From an uncultured Caryophanales bacterium (GTDB lineage Bacteria; Bacillota_I; Bacilli_A; RFN20; CAG-826), in assembly GCA_946403545.1 (NCBI GenBank), contig CAMJAG010000041.1, positions 1 through 9,308 on the forward strand: DNA of 9,308 nucleotides, written 5' to 3'. A program made the position numbers and the translations under genes. Positions 1-5,797 of the stretch are shown piece by piece. A model generated the notes under the pieces. The model was not told the origin of the DNA. It did no database searches and saw only the letters and a list, made by a program, of their open reading frames with translations. Each line of letters opens with the position of its first letter. Positions within the stretch are counted from its first letter, which is position 1.

Positions 1-410
1 CTAATAAATGTGAAGTATTGGAGTCTATATCTTTTATCTCTTAAATACTTCTTTCTTTCTTCAGAAAACATTAATAAAGATTCATTAAAATATGTGTGTC
101 TTAATGTAGATAAGTAGACTAAAGAAAGGATTCTTCCATATCTAGCGATAACATCATCAGGTCTATAATCAATGATTTTAGCGAATGCTTTATAAGCACC
201 TTGATAATTTCTCGCTCTGAAAAGAAGAATTTCTGCTTCTTTATATAAACCTTCAAAGAAGTTATCGTAGTTAGTCATCGCTTGCTTAGGAGTCATCCTA
301 GTGCCACATTTTGGGCAAATGATAACACTATGTTCTGTATTAACATCGATAAATCTTGGTGGTTCACCATATATTTGACATTTTTTACAATAACCAAACG
401 TATTTGCCAT
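1..410 (-). CDS. Partial zinc-ribbon protein of unknown function (N-terminal 136 residues)
   Basis: An open frame starts with ATG at 408-410 and stays open to the left edge, so only the N-terminal 136 residues are visible. The N-terminus carries two cysteine pairs, CKKC at residues 8-11 and CPKC at 32-35, which is the layout of a small zinc ribbon. After about residue 45 the chain becomes rich in aromatic and charged residues (for example NYQGAYKAFAKIIDYRPDD) with a helical, TPR-like look, suggesting a protein-interaction scaffold; no catalytic motif is visible. The gene begins 2 nt after the stop of the amidohydrolase gene, so the two are probably cotranscribed. No clear Shine-Dalgarno precedes the ATG, which fits translational coupling. 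I do not recognise the family. The cysteine pattern and reading frame are seen; zinc binding and scaffold role are inferred. Confidence 0.8.
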   Translation of the reverse strand, partial: MANTFGYCKKCQIYGEPPRFIDVNTEHSVIICPKCGTRMTPKQAMTNYDNFFEGLYKEAEILLFRARNYQGAYKAFAKIIDYRPDDVIARYGRILSLVYLSTLRHTYFNESLLMFSEERKKYLRDKRYRLQYFTFI

Positions 411-412
411 AA

Positions 413-1699
413 CTAATTATTCTTTTCAAAAAACTCCTTATCTATACGATCTGTAATTTCTTGAGCTTTTTCATATATGGAATCTATATCTTCATTAATA
501 AAGAATTTTCCATCTTCATATAAGATTTTACCATTAATCATTGTTAATTTAACAATATCTTTACTTCCAGAATAAACAATATTGTTCACTGCATTATTGA
601 TTGGTTGCATACTTGGTTTTGATAAATCAAGTTCAATAATATCAGCGTATTTACCAACTTCTAGAGTGTCACAATCTTCTAGATTGAGGATCTTCGCTCC
701 ATTAACAGTAGCCATTTTTAAAATGTCATACGCTTTAATTGCGTTACTATCTCCAGTTTGAATTCTAGCAAGATTAGACACTAAAGACATTTCTTTAAAC
801 ATATCTAAACAGTTGTTACTAGCAGGACCATCTGTTCCTATACCAATTAATAAACCTTCATCAAGATATCTTTTGATAGGCGCAATTCCACTAGCGAGTT
901 TTAAGTTACTGCCTGGGCAAGTAACTACTGCTATATTTTTCTTTTTAAATATTTCAATATCATGTTCACTTAGATATACACAATGGAAGCAAACTCCACC
1001 ATTATCCCATAAACCTAAAGAATCAAAATATTCACAAGGAGTCATTCCTCTTTTTTTAATACATTCTTCTACTTCTGACTTAGTTTCACTTAGGTGAATT
1101 TGAAGTGGAGACTTAGTTTCATCAAGCGCTTTTTTAGTAGCGAGCATCTCGTCTAGCGAAGTTGTGTATTCACTATGATGTCCAATAGAGAATCTCACTA
1201 AAGCATCATCAGTGTTGATTTCATTATAAAGTTTAACTAAATCATTAGTCTTATAAGCTTCATTAACACATCCTTGTACTACTCCTCTAAATCCCATTTC
1301 TTCCATTGCTTTTTTATGTTCTAAAACATAGAAGTACATGTCTAAACAAGAAGTAATACCACCAGAGATTTGTTCTAAAAGCGCTACTTTAGAAAGAGCG
1401 TATATATCTCCAGGTTTTAAAAGCGCTTCTCTTGGAAAGCATTGATTAAACAACCAATCATGTAAGTTATCTTCATCCGCTTTACTACGTAAGAAGGTCA
1501 TCGCATTATGTGTATGAGCGTTTTTAAAACCAGGCATAATGATATTGCCATTACATTCAATAACCCTATCAAAAGGCCCATATTTTTCACTATCGGAACC
1601 GATATAAGCTATTCTATTTTCATTTACTACTAAATCTCCGAATAAGATTGGAGAGTCATCCATCTTTAAAATGGATGCGTTACGAAATAATGTTTTCAT
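413..1699 (-). CDS. mtaD: Amidohydrolase, 5'-methylthioadenosine/S-adenosylhomocysteine deaminase type
   Basis: This 428-residue protein has the full layout of the TrzN/MtaD branch of the amidohydrolase superfamily: a short N-terminal beta domain, a TIM barrel entered at 'MPGFKNAHTH', and a C-terminal strand region ending near residue 395. Visible metal-site residues are H62 and H64 (HTH), H202 with acid E205 (HLSE), H239 (FHC) and D290 (TDGPASNN). The segment 'HTHNAMTFLRSKADE' closely resembles known MTA/SAH deaminases, which hydrolyse the adenine amino group of methylthioadenosine or S-adenosylhomocysteine to inosine forms in the cytoplasm. Length is normal for the family. Related deaminases (guanine, cytosine, triazine) share the metal site, so the exact substrate is inferred. 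No clear Shine-Dalgarno precedes the ATG; a TATAAG box lies 15 nt before it. It probably forms a transcript with the zinc-ribbon gene 2 nt downstream. Confidence 0.85.
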   Translation of the reverse strand: MKTLFRNASILKMDDSPILFGDLVVNENRIAYIGSDSEKYGPFDRVIECNGNIIMPGFKNAHTHNAMTFLRSKADEDNLHDWLFNQCFPREALLKPGDIYALSKVALLEQISGGITSCLDMYFYVLEHKKAMEEMGFRGVVQGCVNEAYKTNDLVKLYNEINTDDALVRFSIGHHSEYTTSLDEMLATKKALDETKSPLQIHLSETKSEVEECIKKRGMTPCEYFDSLGLWDNGGVCFHCVYLSEHDIEIFKKKNIAVVTCPGSNLKLASGIAPIKRYLDEGLLIGIGTDGPASNNCLDMFKEMSLVSNLARIQTGDSNAIKAYDILKMATVNGAKILNLEDCDTLEVGKYADIIELDLSKPSMQPINNAVNNIVYSGSKDIVKLTMINGKILYEDGKFFINEDIDSIYEKAQEITDRIDKEFFEKNN

Positions 1700-1714
1700 G
1701 CTATTACTTTATCA

Positions 1715-1743
1715 CTTATAAAAGAAAAAGTCCCACATTTTAA
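1715..1743 (-). promoter_or_regulatory. Candidate promoter of the amidohydrolase gene
   Basis: On the minus strand a TATAAG box (1715-1720) lies 17 nt from TTAAAA (1738-1743). The -10 matches five of six consensus bases, the -35 only four. Predicted initiation near 1708 would leave a leader of about nine bases without a Shine-Dalgarno. The box sits in the tail and loop of the preceding terminator, so the call is tentative in this AT-rich DNA. Confidence 0.35.
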
Positions 1744-1751
1744 TGTGGAAC
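1722..1751 (-). terminator. Rho-independent terminator after the putative anti-sigma gene
   Basis: On the minus strand GTTCCACAT and ATGTGGGAC form a stem (1730-1751) around an A/U-rich loop, followed by CTTTTTCTTTT. One pair is a G-U wobble that forms only in minus-strand RNA, which fixes the direction. It closes the sigma/anti-sigma operon, 12 nt after the stop codon. Confidence 0.8.
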
Positions 1752-1763
1752 TATTTTTATATC

Positions 1764-2951
1764 TTAGTGTTTACCACCTTCAGCGAAGTAATCATCTTCG
1801 TTATATTGAGATAGATAATAATAGTATTTACCATCTTTATCTCTAACATCGATGAATAACTTACTACCAAAGTTATATAGATATAAGACTAAGTTATCCA
1901 TTTCATCTTTCTCTACTGAGAAGACAAATGTTTGAGGTTGATAATAATATCCTCCACCACCTGGATAATATGGAGTCCATCTTTGAGTGTAACAAGTAAT
2001 ATCCATTTCAACCCATTGACGTTTAGTGTGATCAGGATATTCAGTTTCTCTACATGACATTTCAACATCATAGATGTTGTCATAACCTTGTTTATAAGAG
2101 AATGAATAGACTGTGTGATTTTCAGCATCTTCTCTTTCTCTAAATGTTAAGACTGGTTTATATTGTTCCCACCAATTCTTATATCTTTCATCTTTATCAA
2201 ATTTAACATCTAAAGTAATGTCTGATAATCCATCTTTAGTAATATTCTTTCTACTACCTTCGATATAGAAAGTATTAGCGATATTTTTAATACCTAAAGT
2301 TCCTTTAGTAGCGATTTCAGATTTATCTTCTTTTAAGTTTTCATTAAAGGAGAAGAAGCATTCAAATTCTTTATCTTTGTTGAACACTAAAGTGTAATCA
2401 ACAGAACCATTCTTATTTACTTCATATGTAAAATCATCTGGTTTAGCTTCTAGGTTATTATTAAGCATTGTATCAGCGACATACATGTATTGTGAACAAT
2501 ACTCTAATGCTTTTTGGAGAGTATCTTGGCCACCATAGATGCCACCCCATCCATCCCAGCCATCCCAACCATTACCACGATGTGGATCTTGGTTATGATA
2601 GCTTTGTTGTTCTCTTGCTAAAACTCTAACGTTTGTAGAGATAACATTAGCTAAACTTAATGCAGAAACTGAATAAGTTTCTTCTGCTTGAGTAAAGTTT
2701 TCATTTAAAACAGGAACAATTGGAGTAATTGTATTTTCTTTATTTTTAAATACTGTTAAAGGTAATACGATTGCGCACACAGTTGCAGCAGTTAACGCTG
2801 GAATAGCGATACCCCAAGTTAGTTTTCTCTTCCACCAAGGAGCTTTTTTGTTTGCTAATCTATCTTTATAGATAGTTTTAATAGAATAGGAAAGATCCGG
2901 TATAGATGAGTCATCTATGCTAGACATAATTTTGTTTCTAAGTTCATCCAT
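1764..2951 (-). CDS. Single-pass membrane protein, putative anti-sigma factor of the adjacent ECF sigma
   Basis: This 395-residue protein has a cytoplasmic N-terminus of about 45 residues, a positively charged patch (KAPWWKRK, 37-43), one transmembrane helix (about 46-68) and a 325-residue outer domain. That layout and its position 2 nt after an ECF sigma gene point to a membrane anti-sigma factor that holds the sigma until an envelope signal arrives. No HxxxCxxC zinc anti-sigma motif is visible in the N-terminus, so the assignment rests on context and topology. The outer domain is rich in Tyr, Asp and Trp and has two low-complexity patches: a Gly-Trp-Asp repeat (128-137) and a Gly/Tyr patch (328-340, YYPGGGGYYY). 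Three cysteines occur outside (152, 198, 300) with a fourth at 320. A strong AAAGGAG lies 10 nt before the ATG, inside the end of the sigma gene. I recognise no family for the outer domain; its ligand is unknown. Confidence 0.7.
   Translation of the reverse strand: MDELRNKIMSSIDDSSIPDLSYSIKTIYKDRLANKKAPWWKRKLTWGIAIPALTAATVCAIVLPLTVFKNKENTITPIVPVLNENFTQAEETYSVSALSLANVISTNVRVLAREQQSYHNQDPHRGNGWDGWDGWGGIYGGQDTLQKALEYCSQYMYVADTMLNNNLEAKPDDFTYEVNKNGSVDYTLVFNKDKEFECFFSFNENLKEDKSEIATKGTLGIKNIANTFYIEGSRKNITKDGLSDITLDVKFDKDERYKNWWEQYKPVLTFREREDAENHTVYSFSYKQGYDNIYDVEMSCRETEYPDHTKRQWVEMDITCYTQRWTPYYPGGGGYYYQPQTFVFSVEKDEMDNLVLYLYNFGSKLFIDVRDKDGKYYYYLSQYNEDDYFAEGGKH
2541..2570 (-). repeat. Short in-frame tandem repeat encoding Gly-Trp-Asp units
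   Basis: Residues 128-137 of the putative anti-sigma protein are encoded by about three imperfect 9-bp units of the form GGN TGG GAT. The coding strand here is very G-rich (GG, GGG and GGGG runs) in otherwise AT-rich DNA. The repeat keeps the frame, so copy-number change would alter only the length of a Trp-rich loop in the outer domain. Confidence 0.75.
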
Positions 2952-2953
2952 AA

Positions 2954-3490
2954 TTATCTTTCTCCTTTCTTTAAAACTGCTTCTAATTTTTTTCTACTTT
3001 CTTGATAAGTCCATGTCAGCGTTCCTATAGGAATATCTAACATCTTACTTATCTCTTGGAAGGTATATTCTCCAAGAACATGTAACAAGAACACTTCACA
3101 TTCTTTCTCTTCTAGTGTGTCCTTCACTACTTTCAGTAATCCTGTATCTAAGATCTTGTCGTTGGAATAGGAATAAGTCACTAAGGAAGAGGAGAATTCA
3201 ACTTCTCGTTTGTGCCTGTTGAAATAGTTAATTGCCCTATTTTTAGCACTCGTTACTAAGAAGCCTTCAATGTTCGCATTTTTAGGAATCTTATTAACAG
3301 TTTCTAAAAATTGAACATATGTCTCTTGCATTAAATCCTCTGTCATCATCTCATCTTTAATGATGAGATAAATGGCAAAGTAGACACTTTTTTTAGTGGA
3401 GTTATAAAACTCATCAAAGTGTTCTAGATTTCCTGCTTTAAATTCTTCGAGTAGTGTGTTCATAAATTTTTGATTTATCCTACCCGACAC
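2954..3490 (-). CDS. RNA polymerase ECF-type sigma factor
   Basis: The protein has the two core domains of the sigma-70 ECF group. Region 2 covers about residues 25-95, with the core-binding/-10 recognition signature 'EDLMQETYVQFL' at 51-62 and 'NRAINYFNRHKR' at 84-95. Region 4 covers about 120-175, with a helix-turn-helix at 'YTFQEISKMLDIPIGTL' (142-158) for -35 recognition. It would direct core RNA polymerase to a small regulon, normally including its own operon. The next gene starts 2 nt downstream and encodes a one-helix membrane protein, the usual position of the cognate anti-sigma. The frame begins at a GTG (3488-3490) without a Shine-Dalgarno. An ATG at 3461-3463 (residue 10) gives a more ECF-like N-terminus (MNTLLEEF), but its nearest AGGA is about 14 nt away. 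The start is therefore uncertain; the family call is firm. Confidence 0.9.
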   Translation of the reverse strand: MSGRINQKFMNTLLEEFKAGNLEHFDEFYNSTKKSVYFAIYLIIKDEMMTEDLMQETYVQFLETVNKIPKNANIEGFLVTSAKNRAINYFNRHKREVEFSSSLVTYSYSNDKILDTGLLKVVKDTLEEKECEVFLLHVLGEYTFQEISKMLDIPIGTLTWTYQESRKKLEAVLKKGER

Positions 3491-3536
3491 CTATTTAACA
3501 AATAAGATATCGAGTTTATTGGTAAAATTTTGCATA

Positions 3537-3553
3537 CGCTTTACTAACAAGCG
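3537..3553. repeat. Inverted repeat upstream of the sigma gene
   Basis: CGCTT and AAGCG arms flank a 7-nt centre in the 83-nt gap between the acyltransferase and the sigma gene. There is no U-run on either strand, so it is not a convincing terminator; it could be an operator or chance. I saw no clear promoter in this gap. Confidence 0.3.
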
Positions 3554-3571
3554 AAAAGCTATATTTGTTGG

Positions 3572-3587
3572 CGTTAATTTATTAACG
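3572..3587. repeat. Inverted repeat across the acyltransferase stop codon
   Basis: CGTTAAT and ATTAACG are perfect 7-bp arms separated by two bases, overlapping the TAA stop of the acyltransferase gene (3574-3576). The arms are AT-rich and no U-run follows in the minus-strand direction. Function is unknown. Confidence 0.4.
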
Positions 3588-4215
3588 TCTCTAAATATGA
3601 GGTATAATCCGCTAACTGTTTTGATAATTCAGCGATTTTTGCTTGAGAAATTGTAGGTCCAATAATCTCATAAGGATTAATAGGTTTACCTACAACCATT
3701 CTCGTTCTATTCCAAATTGATTTTCTTTTTCTATGGTAAATTGGGATGATTGGAGCCTTTGCTCTATACGCAATTAAAATTGCGCCACCTTTAAAATCAT
3801 CCACTACTTTTTCATCAGTTTTAATATGTCCTTCTGGGAATAAGCAAACTAAATTTCCATTACTCACTAACTTAGTGCAATATTGAATAGTTTTTAAACT
3901 AGGAGCGGTTCTACTTATAGGTTCAGTTAAAAAGACATGACGATACCACCACTTGGAAAACTTACTTCTCATAAGTTCATCCATTGCTAAAAAGTGGAAT
4001 CTTCTATACCAAATAAGACCTTGAGTGACAAAAGGATCTACAAACGCTACGTGATTAGAAACTACGACTGCACCTCTTTTAATCTTCTTCTTCGCTTCAG
4101 GTCCATCATAATATGCTTTTATTCTCCAAAATAAAAGACACTTCCAAGACATAAACCATTTGAACATATCATGAAGTAGATATTTTAGAGAGAATAAAGG
4201 AGCTTTTTTTGTCAT
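3574..4215 (-). CDS. PlsC-type lysophospholipid acyltransferase (1-acyl-sn-glycerol-3-phosphate acyltransferase family)
   Basis: The 213-residue protein has the ordered blocks of the PlsC acyltransferase family: the catalytic HX4D motif as NHVAFVD (H55, D60), the substrate-binding block FPEGH (126-130), and the PIIPIY block (155-160). Family members move an acyl chain from acyl-ACP, acyl-phosphate or acyl-CoA to lysophosphatidic acid or related lysolipids at the inner face of the membrane, making phosphatidic acid. FPEGH replaces the common FPEGT, a modest variation. No clear transmembrane helix is evident; the Trp/Phe-rich stretch at about 18-31 could be a membrane-contact helix. The gene is divergent from tyrS. 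No Shine-Dalgarno precedes the ATG (4213-4215), and a candidate -10 box ends only 6 nt before it, so the transcript might be leaderless. The exact acyl acceptor cannot be told from sequence. Confidence 0.88.
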   Translation of the reverse strand: MTKKAPLFSLKYLLHDMFKWFMSWKCLLFWRIKAYYDGPEAKKKIKRGAVVVSNHVAFVDPFVTQGLIWYRRFHFLAMDELMRSKFSKWWYRHVFLTEPISRTAPSLKTIQYCTKLVSNGNLVCLFPEGHIKTDEKVVDDFKGGAILIAYRAKAPIIPIYHRKRKSIWNRTRMVVGKPINPYEIIGPTISQAKIAELSKQLADYTSYLETLIN

Positions 4216-4217
4216 AT

Positions 4218-4235
4218 AATAAGTTTAAACTTATT
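4218..4235. promoter_or_regulatory. 18-bp perfect palindrome in the divergent tyrS/acyltransferase promoter region
   Basis: AATAAGTTTAAACTTATT is a perfect palindrome with no spacer. It covers the candidate -10 of the acyltransferase gene and touches the candidate -35 of tyrS. The symmetry and position suit a dimeric repressor, but AT-rich palindromes also arise by chance; I know no regulator with this site. Confidence 0.45.
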
Positions 4236-4250
4236 TGTATATTTATTCAA
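4222..4250 (-). promoter_or_regulatory. Candidate promoter of the acyltransferase gene
   Basis: On the minus strand TTGAAT (4245-4250) and TAAACT (4222-4227) are 17 nt apart. Initiation 7 nt after the -10 would fall on the A of the ATG, giving a leaderless mRNA, which agrees with the missing Shine-Dalgarno. The -10 matches only four of six bases. Confidence 0.35.
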
Positions 4251-4263
4251 TTTTTGCTATATT
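4235..4263 (+). promoter_or_regulatory. Promoter of the tyrS T-box transcript
   Basis: TTGTAT (4235-4240) and TATATT (4258-4263) are spaced by exactly 17 nt, and TGC directly before the -10 makes it an extended -10. Predicted initiation near 4270 is just before the first T-box helices. Confidence 0.65.
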
Positions 4264-4269
4264 ATTTGC

Positions 4270-4526
4270 AAGGCAATGAAGGAAACAAGTAGAGTTAGAT
4301 AAACTTGTTTAGAGAAAATCCGGTTAGCTGAAAGGATAAAAGTCTCTAACTTGAATACATTCCAGAGCTGCGACCTGAACTAGTAGTAAGGAAGCTGGGT
4401 TAGCCCAATATAGCTTAAGTGTTAATAAACACACTAAGGGGTAACTTGTGAGAGTTATCTAAATAGAGGTGGTACCACGATTATTCGTCCTCTGTTCTTT
4501 TTAAGAACACGAGGATTTTTATTTTT
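4270..4526 (+). ncRNA. T-box riboswitch leader, tyrosine-specific
   Basis: This leader senses uncharged tRNA-Tyr and controls read-through into tyrS. The Stem I base pairs GGAA (4281-4284) with TTCC (4360-4363) and AGTTAGA (4293-4299) with TCTAACT (4345-4351). Between them lies the specifier loop with the loop-E pair AGTA (4288-4291) and GAA (4353-4355). The specifier triplet directly after GAA is TAC (4356-4358), a Tyr codon, followed by A as is usual. The conserved T-box sequence AGGTGGTACCACG is at 4467-4479 and pairs in part with the tRNA acceptor end. AGAGG (4465-4469) can pair with CCTCT (4489-4493) as antiterminator, competing with the terminator that follows. Sequence, specifier and downstream gene agree, so the identification is firm. 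Confidence 0.97.
4488..4526 (+). terminator. T-box-controlled intrinsic terminator before tyrS
   Basis: TCCTC plus TGTTCTT (4488-4499) pair with AAGAACA and GAGGA (4503-4515) with one bulged C, followed by TTTTTATTTTT. The 5' arm overlaps the antiterminator strand CCTCT, so the two folds exclude each other. Uncharged tRNA-Tyr would favour read-through. Confidence 0.93.
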
Positions 4527-4543
4527 AATGGAGGTAGATTTAA

Positions 4544-5755
4544 ATGGGAATCTATGAAGAACTTGAAGCTAGAGGATTAATCGCTCAAGTAACAGACAAA
4601 GAAGAAATTAGAGAACTTATTAATAATGGTAAGGCTATTTTCTATATTGGTTTTGACCCTACTGCAGATTCTCTTCATGTAGGTCACTTTATGACTTTAG
4701 TCTTAATGAAGAGACTTCAACAAGCAGGTAATAGACCAATTGCTTTATTAGGTGGAGGCACAGGTATGATTGGAGATCCATCTGGTAGAACAGATATGAG
4801 AAAAATGCTCACTGTTGAAGATATCAATCATAACTGTGACTGCTTTAAAAAACAAATGAGCAAATTCATAGAATTTGGTGAAGGTAAAGCTCTTTGTTTA
4901 AATAACGCTGAATGGTTAAGAAATCTTAACTATATCGACTTATTAAGAGAAGTCGGAGCATGTTTTTCAGTTAATAACATGCTAAGAGCGGAATGTTATA
5001 AGCAAAGAATGGAAAAAGGTTTATCATTCTTAGAATTTAACTACATGATTATGCAATCATATGACTTCTATCACTTAAATAAAGAATATGGTTGTAATAT
5101 GCAATTCGGTGGAGATGACCAATGGAGTAATATGCTCGGTGGCACTGAATTAATTAGAAGAAAATTAGGTAAAGATGCTTACGCTCTCACTATTACTCTT
5201 CTTACTAATAAAGAAGGTAAGAAGATGGGTAAAACTGCATCAGGTGCTGTTTGGTTAGATCCTAATAAAACTTCTCCATTTGATTTCTTCCAATATTGGA
5301 GAAATGTTGATGACGCTGATGTAATTAAATGTTTCAAATTATTAACATTTGTTTCATTAGAAGATATCGCTAAGTTAGAAAAAGAAGAAAATATTAACTT
5401 AGTTAAAGAAAAACTAGCATTTGAAATCACTAAGATGGTCCATGGTGAAGAAGAAGCTAATAAAGCACTAGAAGCTGCAAGAGCACTCTTTGCAGGAGCA
5501 GGTGATGACTCCAATATGCCAACTGCAGAAATTGAAAACTATCCTGAAGAAGGAGATCAATTATTAAATATCCTTGTAAAAGTCGGCTTAACTACTTCTA
5601 GAGGAGAAGGAAGAAGACTTATCGAACAAGGTGGTTTATCAGTAGACGGAGAAAAAGTAACTGATCCAAATATCGTTATTTCAAAAGCAGCATTAACTAA
5701 TGGAATAAAGATTAAAAAAGGTAAAAAAGTATTCCAAAAAGTAATTGCTAAATAA
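4544..5755 (+). CDS. tyrS: Tyrosyl-tRNA synthetase
   Basis: This class I synthetase attaches tyrosine to tRNA-Tyr in the cytoplasm, forming tyrosyl-AMP first. At 403 residues it is close to the usual bacterial length. The Rossmann catalytic domain carries the HIGH motif as HVGH (45-48) and the KMSKS loop as KMGKT (227-231), the variant typical of the TyrS clade. Tyrosine-pocket residues are visible around Y34, in 'NYMIMQSYDF' (166-175) and in 'QFGGDDQWSN' (187-196). The C-terminal S4-like RNA-binding domain starts near 340 (LLNILVKVGLTTSRGEGRRL). GGAGGT (4530-4535) lies 8 nt before the ATG, just after the T-box terminator, so the start is secure. Expression should rise when charged tRNA-Tyr is scarce. 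It is monocistronic, ending at a terminator shared with the convergent thioesterase gene. Confidence 0.98.
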   Translation: MGIYEELEARGLIAQVTDKEEIRELINNGKAIFYIGFDPTADSLHVGHFMTLVLMKRLQQAGNRPIALLGGGTGMIGDPSGRTDMRKMLTVEDINHNCDCFKKQMSKFIEFGEGKALCLNNAEWLRNLNYIDLLREVGACFSVNNMLRAECYKQRMEKGLSFLEFNYMIMQSYDFYHLNKEYGCNMQFGGDDQWSNMLGGTELIRRKLGKDAYALTITLLTNKEGKKMGKTASGAVWLDPNKTSPFDFFQYWRNVDDADVIKCFKLLTFVSLEDIAKLEKEENINLVKEKLAFEITKMVHGEEEANKALEAARALFAGAGDDSNMPTAEIENYPEEGDQLLNILVKVGLTTSRGEGRRLIEQGGLSVDGEKVTDPNIVISKAALTNGIKIKKGKKVFQKVIAK

Positions 5756-5767
5756 CTCGTTATTTAG

Positions 5768-5796
5768 AAAAGAGAACCAAATCGGTTCTCTTTTTT
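5768..5796. terminator. Bidirectional intrinsic terminator between tyrS and the thioesterase gene
   Basis: AAAAGAGAACC and GGTTCTCTTTT form an 11-bp stem around a 5-nt loop. On the plus strand it runs into a T-tract ending at 5796; on the minus strand the stem is followed by TTTTCTAAAT. It lies between two converging genes, 12 nt after the tyrS stop and directly after the thioesterase stop. Confidence 0.9.
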
Positions 5797-5797
5797 C

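Noticed and set aside
813..1097. Plus-strand open frame of 94 codons inside the amidohydrolase gene
   Set aside because: It lies antisense to a gene with clear catalytic motifs and has no recognisable motif of its own.
1913..2128. Open frame of 71 codons in another frame of the putative anti-sigma gene
   Set aside because: It lies entirely within a longer gene on the same strand that has a strong RBS and operon context.
3537..3553. Terminator for the acyltransferase gene
   Set aside because: The stem is only 5 bp and no U-run follows on the minus strand.
3500..3560. ECF-type autoregulatory promoter (AAC ... CGT) before the sigma gene
   Set aside because: Loose AAC and CGT matches can be found, but none has convincing spacing or supporting bases in this AT-rich gap.
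5179..5514. Minus-strand open frame of 111 codons inside tyrS
   Set aside because: It is antisense to conserved TyrRS sequence including the KMGKT loop; its Ser/Ala/Leu-rich product is typical of a shadow frame.
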